This document shows, one piece after another, positions 22,928 to 31,166 of a stretch of DNA of 37,541 bases (the first letter of the stretch is position 1; each line of letters opens with the position of its first letter). Location: assembly GCF_000430525.1 (NCBI RefSeq), contig NZ_AUME01000029.1:1-37541 (forward strand), written 5' to 3'. This DNA comes from Prevotella corporis DSM 18810 = JCM 8529. Its GTDB lineage: Bacteria; Bacteroidota; Bacteroidia; Bacteroidales; Bacteroidaceae. Both the position numbers and the translations under genes were made by a program. A model generated the notes under the pieces. It saw only the letters and a program-made list of their open reading frames with translations. It searched no databases and had not been told where the DNA came from.

Positions 22928-24133
22928 ATGAAGATATTAGTATTAAACTGCGGTAGTAGTTCCATCAAATACAAGTTGTATGACATGGCCGATGAGTCAG
23001 TGTTGGCTCAGGGTGGCGTTGAGCGTATCGGACTCGACGAGGCTTTCATCAAGGTGAAACTCAACAATGGCGAGAAGAAACAAATCATGGCCGACCTCCC
23101 AACCCATAAGGAAGGAGTGGCTTTGGTCTTTAAGGTATTGCTGGATTCGGAGATAGGAGCCATAAAGAGCTTGGACGAAATCGATGCAGTGGGCCATCGC
23201 ATTGTGCAGGGTGGCGACCTCTTCGAGAAGAGTTGCATCGTGACAAAAGAGGTGGAAAAGGGCATAGAAAGCCTTATCGACCTCGCACCGGTTCATAACG
23301 CCGGACACTTGCGTGGCTTGCGTGCCGTTGATGCTTTAATGCCCAACACCCCACAGGTAACGGTCTTCGACAATGCTTTCCACAGCACCATGCCAAACTA
23401 TGCGTATTTGTACGCCGTGCCTTATGAAATGTACGAGAAATATCACGTGCGTCGCTACGGTTTTCACGGAACCAGCCACCGCTATGTTTCTCAACGCGCT
23501 TGCGAAATTCTCGGTGTGGATTACAAAAGTCAGAAAATCATCACTTGCCACATCGGCAATGGTGCTTCCATGGCTGCCATCAAAGACGGCAAGGTCATTG
23601 ACACCTCCATGGGTCTGACTCCTTTGGCCGGCCTGATGATGGGTTCTCGCTCTGGCGACATTGATGCTTCAGCCGTAACTTACATGATGGAGAAGCTCGG
23701 AAAGACACCGCAGGAAATGGCAGACTACCTGAATAAAGAGAGTGGTGTGCTCGGTATCACCGGCATCAGTTCTGACATGCGTGAGATTGAGGCTGCCGAA
23801 GCCGCAGGCAACGAACGTGCCATCTTGGCTCTGAAGATGTACAACTATCGCATCAAGAAATACATTGGTGCTTATGCGGCTGCCATGGGTGGCGTGGATG
23901 TGATTGTTTGGACGGCAGGTGTGGGCGAGAATCAAATCACTCTGCGCACCGATGCCGTGGAAGGTCTTGACTTCTTGGGCATCAAGATGGATGTTGAGAA
24001 GAACAACTGCCGTGGTGTGGAAAAGGTGATTTCAGCCGACGACTCCAAGGTGAAAGTGCTTCTTGTTCCGACCGACGAAGAAATCGTCATTGCTCGCGAC
24101 ACTCAGGAGCTTGTAATGGCTGCCAAGAAATAA
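22928..24133 (+). CDS. ackA: Acetate kinase
   Basis: AckA converts acetyl phosphate and ADP to acetate and ATP. The 401-residue protein begins MKILVLNCGSSSIKYKLYD, with the family N-terminal NxGSSS motif. VGHRIVQGGD carries the conserved arginine, although the usual histidine of HRVVHGG is a glutamine here. RRYGFHGTSHRYVS contains the catalytic histidine. DTSMGLTPLAGLMMGSRSGDIDA and the C-terminal glutamate in TDEEIVIARDT complete the active site. The size is standard. A strong terminator with a nested stem follows 26 nt after the stop, closing the pta-ackA unit. Confidence 0.97.
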   Translation: MKILVLNCGSSSIKYKLYDMADESVLAQGGVERIGLDEAFIKVKLNNGEKKQIMADLPTHKEGVALVFKVLLDSEIGAIKSLDEIDAVGHRIVQGGDLFEKSCIVTKEVEKGIESLIDLAPVHNAGHLRGLRAVDALMPNTPQVTVFDNAFHSTMPNYAYLYAVPYEMYEKYHVRRYGFHGTSHRYVSQRACEILGVDYKSQKIITCHIGNGASMAAIKDGKVIDTSMGLTPLAGLMMGSRSGDIDASAVTYMMEKLGKTPQEMADYLNKESGVLGITGISSDMREIEAAEAAGNERAILALKMYNYRIKKYIGAYAAAMGGVDVIVWTAGVGENQITLRTDAVEGLDFLGIKMDVEKNNCRGVEKVISADDSKVKVLLVPTDEEIVIARDTQELVMAAKK

Positions 24134-24159
24134 GCCAAAAGGTTATTGCATACATCAAT

Positions 24160-24208
24160 AAGGTTGGCAAGTACGATTACGATGGTAATCCGCTTGCCAA
24201 CCTTTTTT
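24160..24208 (+). terminator. Rho-independent terminator of pta-ackA
   Basis: Outer stem AAGGTTGGCAAG / CTTGCCAACCTT (12 bp, perfect), inner stem GATTAC / GTAATC separated by a small internal loop, then TTTT. This is a strong two-tier hairpin. Confidence 0.92.
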
Positions 24209-24347
24209 ATATTTCATCCGTTACTTTCTCCCACAAGTCACTGATAATTGAATCGGGTTTATAGAAATCGTTTTTGTACTCTTATTCGTCTATTCCAAAT
24301 TGGTCATTTCCCCAGCTATCTGTCACAGTAAAGGTCTCTGCAACCGC
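24207..24347 (-). pseudogene. Possible decayed coding fragment
   Basis: The minus strand contains about 46 codons of coding-looking, acidic sequence between two stops, interrupted by one in-frame TAA. The upstream part reads AVAETFTVTDSWGNDQFGIDE. After the stop comes EYKNDFYKPDSIISDLWEKV. It has no start codon and no recognisable family. It could be the remnant of a lost gene or chance. It begins at the edge of the ackA terminator. Confidence 0.25.
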
Positions 24348-24378
24348 TTATAAGACAAGACATTATTTATTCGCAGGT

Positions 24379-24437
24379 AAAAGGTAAGCTTTCGTCGTAC
24401 CATAGGTAAGCTTTCGCTCATCAAAAGCTCACCTATT
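24379..24437. repeat. Intergenic array C: three 16-nt units at about 22-nt period
   Basis: The units are AAAAGGTAAGCTTTCG (24379-24394), CATAGGTAAGCTTTCG (24401-24416) and CAAAAGCTCACCTATT (24422-24437). The first two are in reverse orientation and the third is forward. Spacers are 6 and 5 nt. The array lies between the convergent ackA and lpxH genes. The rest of 24438-24618 shows no gene or terminator. Confidence 0.8.
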
Positions 24438-24618
24438 AGAAGAAGATAGCTGAATTAAAACAGAAGAGAGCTTGGAGAGGCTCTATAAAAGGTAAATGTC
24501 TCAAAAAAGGAATTCACACAGAGTACACCGCCAGCTGATCCTTTCAACCAATAGTCCATCATCCATTATTGATGTGGTGGGCTATCATACTCAAAACCAT
24601 TCTATTGATTTGCCCTAA

Positions 24619-25383
24619 CTAAGGCTTGCTCTCGCCCTCTACATACTCCTCAAGGAAGATGTGTTCGCCGTCGAACACCACATAAGTGAACTGCCATATC
24701 CAGTCGCCCAGAATGAAAAGACGTGCCTTGCGCGAAAGCGTCAGATCGAGTTCGATATGGCGATGACCATAGATATAGTAATCCACATCGGCATGTGTCT
24801 TCATGTAATCCTTGGTGAACCTCACCAAATACTCTTTCTCTTCACCCAGATAGGGCACCTCTTTTCCATCGGCTCGCTTCAGTCTGCTTTTCTTTGCCCA
24901 ATTGAGTCCTAACTGCATGCCCCACCAAGGATGGAAGAAGTTGAGCAGTCGTTGACAAAAACGATTGTGGAAAATGCTGCGCAAGAAACGATATTTAGGG
25001 TCGGGGTCGCCCAATCCGTCGCCATGAGCAAGGAAAAACACTTTGTCGTAGATTTCCGTGGTGATGGGTCGGCGATGAAGTATGACGCCACACTCTTCTT
25101 CCAAATACCCATAGGTCCAGATGTCATGGTTTCCGATGAAGTAGTGAACCTCAACACCCATGTCAGTCAGTTCGGATATCTTTCCCAAAAAGCGTGTGAA
25201 TCCCTTCGGGACAACATACCTGTACTCGTTCCAAAAGTCGAACATATCGCCCATGAGATAGATGGCGGCAGCCTTGTTCTTAATGCTGTCGAGGAAACGT
25301 ACGAGCCTTCGTTCCTGTGTTCGCTTGTGCTCAATGGCAAGTGAGCCGAGATGCGCGTCCGAAAGAAAATATATATTCTTCAT
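24619..25383 (-). CDS. lpxH: UDP-2,3-diacylglucosamine diphosphatase (LpxH-like)
   Basis: LpxH hydrolyses UDP-2,3-diacylglucosamine to lipid X and UMP in lipid A synthesis, at the cytoplasmic face of the inner membrane. The 254-residue protein is a calcineurin-like phosphoesterase with every metal ligand in place: D9 and H11 in LSDAHLG, D46 in LMGDMFDFW, N85-H86 in IGNHD, H120 in LAHGDGLG, and H207/H209 in YGHRH. The GDMFDFW and HGDGLG motifs are typical of LpxH and not of other phosphoesterases. The lid region (HPWWGMQLGLNWAKKSR) matches the helical cap. It lies 119 nt downstream of sufT on the same strand and could be the last gene of the dut-to-lpxH cluster. Confidence 0.9.
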   Translation of the reverse strand: MKNIYFLSDAHLGSLAIEHKRTQERRLVRFLDSIKNKAAAIYLMGDMFDFWNEYRYVVPKGFTRFLGKISELTDMGVEVHYFIGNHDIWTYGYLEEECGVILHRRPITTEIYDKVFFLAHGDGLGDPDPKYRFLRSIFHNRFCQRLLNFFHPWWGMQLGLNWAKKSRLKRADGKEVPYLGEEKEYLVRFTKDYMKTHADVDYYIYGHRHIELDLTLSRKARLFILGDWIWQFTYVVFDGEHIFLEEYVEGESKP

Positions 25384-25502
25384 AATTTGAATAAGAAATC
25401 ACTCATTGGTTGGTTTGTTCAAGTCAATTTTGCATTGGAAACGTTCTGTAAACCAATAGCACAGAACAGGCAGGGAACACCCGACGGGGCAAGCTTCCCT
25501 CA

Positions 25503-25823
25503 TCAATCGAATCCCAATTCAACGCGGGCCTCCTCAGACATCATACTCTGATCCCAGACGGGGTCGAAGACAAGATTTATGTTAGAAGAGGTGACGCCTG
25601 CAACGCTCTCTACTTTCGTCCTGACATCCTCGAAGATGAAGTCGGCTGCAGGACAGGAGGGCGATGTAAATGTCATGTCCATATCCAATCTTCCATCGTC
25701 TTGTACTTCAATCTTGTAAATCATTCCAAGATCATAGATGTTCACGGGGATTTCCGGGTCATAGACGGTTTTCAACACTTCTACTATATCCTCTGTTATC
25801 TTTGTTCGTTCTTCTTGTGTCAT
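25503..25823 (-). CDS. sufT: SufT/MIP18-family (DUF59) iron-sulfur assembly protein
   Basis: This 106-residue protein of the MIP18/PaaD-like family probably helps mature Fe-S proteins. Family hallmarks are VYDPEIPVNIYDLGMIYKIE near the N-terminus, the conserved cysteine in TFTSPSCPAADFI, and VFDPVW near the end. It is a stand-alone single-domain form. It lies 102 nt downstream of envC and 119 nt upstream of lpxH with no obvious terminator on either side. It may therefore be cotranscribed, although its function is unrelated to its envelope neighbours. No suf operon genes are adjacent. Confidence 0.88.
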   Translation of the reverse strand: MTQEERTKITEDIVEVLKTVYDPEIPVNIYDLGMIYKIEVQDDGRLDMDMTFTSPSCPAADFIFEDVRTKVESVAGVTSSNINLVFDPVWDQSMMSEEARVELGFD

Positions 25824-25925
25824 AATTTTATTCTTTTTGTTTTTGCTTTGCCGGCAACAAACGAGGCTTCTAACCGTTTATCAGTTCCAACGCCTGTCAC
25901 CGACATTAAGATATCCGGGCATTGA

Positions 25926-27764
25926 TTAGCGGAGCCATTGTTCTGGATTCAACTTGGCAGTCTCTTTACGGAGTTGGAAATGGAGAACGCCGCCCGAATC
26001 GACAGTGCCCAATGTCTGGCCGGTTCCAACGGTCTGCCCCTTTCTCACGCTGACGCTTCCCATGTTGAAATAAGATGAGATGTAAACTCCGTGACGCACC
26101 ATGACGGCAGTGGTCCCTCCTCCAGAGAAAATGGCGCTGACCTCGCCTTTGAACACGCTCCTGACGGGACTGCCTGCTGAGCCCTTGATGTTGATGCCAC
26201 TACTGTTCAACTTCACGTGCGACAAGCCATTGACATTGTAATTACCGTAATGCGTAATAATCCTGCCTGACATAGGCATGGGAAGCCGGCCACGGTTGTT
26301 CGCAAAGCTACCCGTCATGGCGCGATCAGCCGACGACATGAGTGTAGTACTTTCCGCACTGGCCTTGGCTGCTGCGGCTTGTTCTCGTGCGGCACGTTCT
26401 CTGTCTGCAACGGCCTTGCGCTCAGCTGCCTGACGGTTCACTTCAGCCTCGCGTAACTCTTGGTCGGCACGAGCTTTGGCTGCCGCAGCCTGTGCGCTGA
26501 TGCGGGCTTCCTCACGACGAGCTCTTTCTTCACGTTCCTGTGCCTTGCGCAACTCTCTTTCTTTCTTGGCCGATGCCTCTGCCGCAGCCTGCTGACGAGC
26601 TCTCTCGGTGGCCTGACGAGCTGCCTCTGCTTTGGCAGCGGCCTCCCTTCGAGCCCGTTCAGCCGCCTCAGCCTTTGCCTTTGCCACAGCTCTGGCTTTT
26701 TCCTCACGGGCCTTTGCCTCGGCTATTCTTCGTGCATTCTCACGGGCGGCAGCCTCTGCGGCAGCTTTCTTGCGAGCCATGTCTGCAGCACGCTGCTTGG
26801 CGGCAGCCGCACGGGCAGCGGCCTTTGCCTTGGCTTCGGCAATAGCACGCTGACGGACTTTTTCCATCTCAATAGCCACCAAGCGGTCCACCTGTGCCGT
26901 GATAGCCTGCTGTTTCTTCTGTCGGTCAGCAATAACCCCTTGCAACACCTTTTGGTCGTTCTGCAATGACTGAACCACATTCTGCTGTTCAATCTTCTTG
27001 TTCTCCATCTGAATGTGAGTCTGCCGATCCTTGTAAAGAAGATTGCTCTTGGTTCCTCGAACCTGACGCAGTTGGTTGTGTTTCTGATCTACCTGCAACT
27101 GTTTTGCCTTCAATAGTTCTCCTTGAGCACGCTGATATGCCGCATATTCACGGACAAAGCGAAGTCGCCGGTACATTTGTGTCAGACTTTTTGCCGAGAA
27201 GATGAACATCAGCTTGTCTTGAATGCCACGGTGGCGGGCCATGTAACGCATGGAACGGATGAAGCGCGCCCTCCTTTCATCAAGCTGTGTCTCCAGCGAG
27301 TTGAGCTGTCCCTTGAGAATTCCGATGTTTCCGTCAAGATGTTTGATATCTGAAGCTATGGTGTCAATCGTTTTCTGATGCTGTCCTATCTCCGTGTCGA
27401 GCGTAATGATTTTCTGCAGTCTCTCAGCGACGTCTTTCTCTTTCTGCTTTAGTTTCTGCTCATTTTCTGTTATTTCCTTCTGAATCTGCTGGTTTTGTCG
27501 CTGCAAGCCCTTGATTTCCTCTGTCGTAACATACTTCTGCGACTTGGAAGAGCCTTTCCCTCTCTTGCGAGATACTTTCTGATTGGTCTTTCTCTGTGGC
27601 TGTTGAGTTATACGCGTCTTCTGCTGTGCAGTTTTAGACTTCTGCCGAGTTGCCTGTGGTTTTTGGTGTGTGGTTTGCGGTTTCCGCTGTGTCTTTTGCT
27701 TCTGGGCATGCGGAGACAACAGGCAAGTAGTCAATAAAAGTGATATGAATATGATTCGTTTCAT
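25926..27764 (-). CDS. envC: EnvC-like murein hydrolase activator with long A/R/E-rich helix
   Basis: This 612-residue exported protein has a signal peptide at 1-20, a Q/K/T-rich basic linker (21-77), two coiled-coil stretches (about 82-170 and 215-300), and an extended Ala/Arg/Glu/Lys-rich helix (about 305-470). A C-terminal LytM/M23 domain covers 493-612. The catalytic metal ligands are missing: the H-x3-D position reads HVKLNSSGINI, and the HxH position reads LHFQL. It should therefore be a non-enzymatic activator of cell-wall amidases, as EnvC is for AmiA and AmiB at division. The TolA-like A/R-rich rod is longer than in E. coli EnvC. Its start is 1 nt after the DUF4292 stop codon, implying tight coupling in the dut-TPR-DUF4292-envC operon. 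Confidence 0.9.
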   Translation of the reverse strand: MKRIIFISLLLTTCLLSPHAQKQKTQRKPQTTHQKPQATRQKSKTAQQKTRITQQPQRKTNQKVSRKRGKGSSKSQKYVTTEEIKGLQRQNQQIQKEITENEQKLKQKEKDVAERLQKIITLDTEIGQHQKTIDTIASDIKHLDGNIGILKGQLNSLETQLDERRARFIRSMRYMARHRGIQDKLMFIFSAKSLTQMYRRLRFVREYAAYQRAQGELLKAKQLQVDQKHNQLRQVRGTKSNLLYKDRQTHIQMENKKIEQQNVVQSLQNDQKVLQGVIADRQKKQQAITAQVDRLVAIEMEKVRQRAIAEAKAKAAARAAAAKQRAADMARKKAAAEAAARENARRIAEAKAREEKARAVAKAKAEAAERARREAAAKAEAARQATERARQQAAAEASAKKERELRKAQEREERARREEARISAQAAAAKARADQELREAEVNRQAAERKAVADRERAAREQAAAAKASAESTTLMSSADRAMTGSFANNRGRLPMPMSGRIITHYGNYNVNGLSHVKLNSSGINIKGSAGSPVRSVFKGEVSAIFSGGGTTAVMVRHGVYISSYFNMGSVSVRKGQTVGTGQTLGTVDSGGVLHFQLRKETAKLNPEQWLR

Positions 27765-27765
27765 C

Positions 27766-28656
27766 CTACAGTTTCGTTAATTTCTCAAGAATTTCATCTA
27801 CTCCTACCTTCTGGTATCGGCTTGAAGGTGTGGTGAAACTCTCCCAATCTGCGTTGTCGCTCAATCCGTTAAGTTCAAAGACAGCCTTGATGGTTCTTTG
27901 TTGCTTGGTTGCCTGTGTTTGGATGGTCACTTCATGATAGACCGGGAATTTCTTAGCACCGAAGTTCTGGAAGTTTCCATAGTTCCATTTCAAGGTTGAG
28001 ACTCCATGATTCGCACTCGTATATTTGGCTTCAGCCATGTTGATGAGCCCTGATACCGATTCTGCCAGCCACTTGTAGGCCATCTTCCCATCCAGCAATG
28101 TTACTGGTACATTGTTTGCTTGGACGGCAGCGAGGTCAACAGAAAACATCGACAGCTGACTTTCTCCAACCCGTTGCTGACCAGGGATGAAGAGTTGGTT
28201 CCAAAACAATGCCTGAAGCGAATAGAAATTGATGCCATTGTCTTTCAGGAAAGCCACGTCGTTATAGCTTGCTTTCACGTATTGCTTGTGCATTCGGTCT
28301 ATGAAGAGCACGTAGTCTTTCGTAAATTCAATACGCCCGACTTCGCTTCGTATGAGCGGAATCAGAAGTTGAATGCGGATAACCTCATCCCTTCTCATGT
28401 GCAAGATGCCTGGAACGGAGATATTCCTTGAACCAGTGTTGAGCGTGAATGACAAATCGGACACGAGATTCTTCTGATAAAGAGACTGGTCGGAAACTTT
28501 CTGAACAAACTGCAACTTCTGTTTCTGCACTGAACTTTGGGTTGGAGCAGTTGTCTGTTTCACGGTGGTGGACTGTTTCACTATTGCCTTATTAGTTCCG
28601 CAACTGGCAAACACCAGCGTTGCTGCAACGATTATCCCTATATTTTTTATCTTCAT
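27766..28656 (-). CDS. DUF4292 outer-membrane lipoprotein
   Basis: This 296-residue lipoprotein has a signal peptide and lipobox FASC with C19 lipidated, followed by a T/Q/K-rich linker (20-47). The mature domain (about 50-296) fits DUF4292, a Bacteroidota family with a LolA/LolB-like beta-sheet fold: SFTLNTGSRNISVPGILHMRRDEVIRI, YVLFIDRMHKQYVKASY and ALFWNQLFIPG. A role in lipoprotein or lipid handling at the outer membrane is plausible from fold and context only. Its ATG overlaps the TGA of the TPR gene by 4 nt (28653-28656), and the envC start is 1 nt after its stop. The three genes are thus translationally coupled. Confidence 0.87.
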   Translation of the reverse strand: MKIKNIGIIVAATLVFASCGTNKAIVKQSTTVKQTTAPTQSSVQKQKLQFVQKVSDQSLYQKNLVSDLSFTLNTGSRNISVPGILHMRRDEVIRIQLLIPLIRSEVGRIEFTKDYVLFIDRMHKQYVKASYNDVAFLKDNGINFYSLQALFWNQLFIPGQQRVGESQLSMFSVDLAAVQANNVPVTLLDGKMAYKWLAESVSGLINMAEAKYTSANHGVSTLKWNYGNFQNFGAKKFPVYHEVTIQTQATKQQRTIKAVFELNGLSDNADWESFTTPSSRYQKVGVDEILEKLTKL

Positions 28657-30380
28657 TTGACTATGTATTTCTTTTGTTCAATCTTTCTTTTCAAGATGGC
28701 GCTGTTGTTGCCATTCTCCGATGCCTGTTTCCAGTACTCAAGCGCCTTTTCGGGCTCCCCAGCATTGAAGTAAATATCGCCAGCATGCTCTATAACCACT
28801 CCACTGGGCGCCTTGTCATTCTTGATTGTCTGGTCGATATAGATTTTTGCCTCCTGATAACGTTCCTGCTGGAACAGAATCCATGCGTAGGTATCAAGGT
28901 AAGTCGCATTGTTTGGTTCAGCCTTGATGGTCTTGTAACTCATCTGTTCGGCCTTGCTGAGGTCTTTTCTTTTTTCACTCAGGTAATATGCATAGTTGTT
29001 TAGTGCAGCAAAGTTGTCAGGCTTCCACTGCAAGCAACTGTCGTATGACTCGAAAGCCTCTTTATCCAGTCCCTTCTCGTGAAGAATGTCTCCCATAACG
29101 GCATAGAAATCGGAAACGATGTCGGGATTACTGTCAGGCTTAATCTGACTCACCCCTTTGCGGAAGGTCGTCAAAGCCCCGTCATTGTCATGCTTCATGT
29201 ATTGCGCGAAGCCCTGATAGTAATAGAAAGCCATCTCTTCTGGATTGTATTCTTGCGCTGGGCGGCAAACATCAATGACCTTATCGTATTCCTTGTCTTC
29301 CCAAATGTTCTGCAGAAGCGCCAGTCGGGCACGGATATTATCTGGTTCTATCTCTATTGCCTGCTCATAAACCATGTTGATTTCGTTCTTTGGATAACCT
29401 TGAAGAGTCAGATAAGCCGCCTTCATCAACACTATATCAGCATCTTCCTGAGGTGAGGCCAGAACTTTATCGAACAATTTAAGAACTTCCAAACTGTCCT
29501 TGCCACTCTCATTTTGGTTGTCCATGATGACTTGTCGGAGCAAAGCCATCTTGGTTTCTTTCTCGGTCTTTTTGGATTGGAGAATATTTTCTGTCAGCTG
29601 GTCGACCATTTTCAAGTCTCTGGCATCACGATAGTAATCCAACAACGACAGTTGGGCGTATGGATTGTCAGGCTCTTCCTTCAAAACAGCCTTGTATTCC
29701 TGCAAAGCCCGTTTCTTTTTACCATTCTGAAACAGCCAGTTTCCCAACATTACCTTATAACTGAGTTCGAGTGGATGCTCGGCGACGAGGGCCATCAACA
29801 CAGCCTCCTCCTTCTTCTTATCGCCCATCTGATCATAGATTTGCATCTTAGAGAGCGATAGGTGCTCATTGCTGCCTACGAGTAGCTCCAGTCTGTCGAG
29901 CACTTCGATCATTTTTTTGTAATCGTTCTGTGAGCCGTAGAGTTGAAATAGAATTTGAAGAATGTCCTCCCGTGCCTTGTTAGTTGCGTAAAGGCGCTCG
30001 TAAGCATCAAGAGCATTCGTGTAATCACTCTGAGTGATGTAGAATTGGCCCATCTTCTCAAGGTAAGTGGAGTTCTCCGGGTCGAGTGCGGCCGCCTTTT
30101 CGTAGTTGATACGCGCCTGCTCGTTGTTCTTCATATAAACATAGTAGCCCGCCAGCTTATAATAGACTTCCGGTGCGTCAGGATTGATGTCCTTGGCATG
30201 GTTCAACAAGTCGAATGCGGCAGCCATATTTCCCATCTCCTGCTGCCGGATGGCCTCAAGGAAGAAATAGTTGTAGCGCATCAGCGCATCCTTCGGGATG
30301 GCATTTGCAGTCAAGGCAAACACGAAGAGCATTGTTGCCACGACTCCTTGTCTCAGGTATTTTCTATGAGAATTTTCCAA
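28653..30380 (-). CDS. Exported tetratricopeptide repeat protein
   Basis: This 575-residue protein begins with a basic, then hydrophobic segment (RQGVVATMLFVFALTANA) that looks like a signal peptide cleaved near ANA. The remainder is made of about a dozen TPR units, such as PEVYYKLAGYYVYMKNNEQA, AIEIEPDNIRARLALLQNI and NFAALNNYAYYLSEKRKDL. TPR arrays scaffold protein complexes. In Bacteroidota this gene typically sits between dut and a DUF4292 lipoprotein gene, so it is probably a periplasmic partner in outer-membrane or cell-wall assembly. The specific partner is unknown. The stop codon overlaps the next start (ATGA). Confidence 0.9.
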   Translation of the reverse strand: MENSHRKYLRQGVVATMLFVFALTANAIPKDALMRYNYFFLEAIRQQEMGNMAAAFDLLNHAKDINPDAPEVYYKLAGYYVYMKNNEQARINYEKAAALDPENSTYLEKMGQFYITQSDYTNALDAYERLYATNKAREDILQILFQLYGSQNDYKKMIEVLDRLELLVGSNEHLSLSKMQIYDQMGDKKKEEAVLMALVAEHPLELSYKVMLGNWLFQNGKKKRALQEYKAVLKEEPDNPYAQLSLLDYYRDARDLKMVDQLTENILQSKKTEKETKMALLRQVIMDNQNESGKDSLEVLKLFDKVLASPQEDADIVLMKAAYLTLQGYPKNEINMVYEQAIEIEPDNIRARLALLQNIWEDKEYDKVIDVCRPAQEYNPEEMAFYYYQGFAQYMKHDNDGALTTFRKGVSQIKPDSNPDIVSDFYAVMGDILHEKGLDKEAFESYDSCLQWKPDNFAALNNYAYYLSEKRKDLSKAEQMSYKTIKAEPNNATYLDTYAWILFQQERYQEAKIYIDQTIKNDKAPSGVVIEHAGDIYFNAGEPEKALEYWKQASENGNNSAILKRKIEQKKYIVK

Positions 30381-30499
30381 TCAATATTCCTCCGTTGTTA
30401 AAATCAACTGCAGACAATTATCATTATCTGGCAGAAAAATTGCCTTGCTGACTGAAATGAACCAGTGCCAGCTTATTAATAGCAAGCTGCCCCAGCGAC

Positions 30500-30937
30500 T
30501 TACTTCACACCAGTATGACCGTAACCACCTGCGCCTCTTTCCGTCTCATCGAGGACTTCCACCTCTTCGAACTGCGCCTGCTCGTGTCGCGCTATCACCA
30601 TCTGTGCAATGCGTTCGCCAGCGTTGATGACAAACTCCTCATTCGAGAAGTTAATCAGCAGCACCATGATTTCCCCACGGTAATCTGCATCCACGGTACC
30701 CGGCGTATTAAGCACCGTTATGCCGTGCTTCAGAGCCAAGCCGCTCCGAGGGCGCACCTGCGCCTCATAGCATTCGGGCAATGCGATGTGTAATCCTGTT
30801 GGCACCAGGCGGCGTTCCATAGGCTTCAATGTGACTGGACTGTCGATATTGGCACGGAGATCCATGCCGGCACTCTGGGCCGTTGCATAAGTTGGCAAAG
30901 GTTGCTTGCCTTTATTTACTACTTTTATCTGAACCAT
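30500..30937 (-). CDS. dut: dUTP diphosphatase
   Basis: Trimeric dUTPase hydrolyses dUTP to dUMP, preventing uracil incorporation and supplying dTMP synthesis. All five motifs are present in 145 residues: SAGMDLRA (22-29), [11 protein letters not shown] (62-72), [13 protein letters not shown] (77-89), [12 protein letters not shown] (104-115), and [10 protein letters not shown] (134-143, where most homologues have RGxGGFGSTG). It heads the minus-strand dut-TPR-DUF4292-envC cluster with a 119-nt gap before the TPR gene. It is transcribed divergently from dgt, another enzyme of dNTP-pool control. A promoter box lies just upstream. Confidence 0.97.
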   Translation of the reverse strand: MVQIKVVNKGKQPLPTYATAQSAGMDLRANIDSPVTLKPMERRLVPTGLHIALPECYEAQVRPRSGLALKHGITVLNTPGTVDADYRGEIMVLLINFSNEEFVINAGERIAQMVIARHEQAQFEEVEVLDETERGAGGYGHTGVK

Positions 30938-30954
30938 AGTTATTCAATAATGTG

Positions 30955-30962
30955 CAAAAATA
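30955..30962 (-). promoter_or_regulatory. Predicted -7 promoter box for the dut operon
   Basis: The minus strand reads TATTTTTG (TAnnTTTG), 17 nt before the dut ATG, predicting a leader of roughly 12 nt. Confidence 0.5.
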
Positions 30963-31026
30963 ATCAATTCTAACCACATATTTGAATTTTCACACTTAAA
31001 AAAGGCCCAATTTAGCCAATTTTAAT

Positions 31027-31034
31027 TACTTTTG
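31027..31034 (+). promoter_or_regulatory. Possible -7 promoter box for dgt
   Basis: TACTTTTG matches TAnnTTTG. A second match, TATTTTTG, lies at 31042-31049. Either would give a leader of over 100 nt to the dgt ATG at 31167. No ideal -33 box was seen. Confidence 0.4.
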
Positions 31035-31166
31035 CGTAAGATATTTTTGAATTGGCGAGCACGCGAGCATGCAAGATTGTAAGAAAAAATCACAGAGTAT
31101 TGCAGAAAGCTTGCTACCCAATGACAAACTTATCAACAAGTAAACTTGTAAACCTCTCAACTTAGA

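Noticed and set aside
11042..25456. Shared TTCTGTAAACCAA at about 11042 and 25444
   Set aside because: A 13-nt exact match is expected several times by chance in a window of this size, and the flanks do not align.
26460..26969. Ser/Cys/Leu-rich frame opposite envC
   Set aside because: An artefact of the Ala/Arg-rich codons of the EnvC rod read on the other strand.
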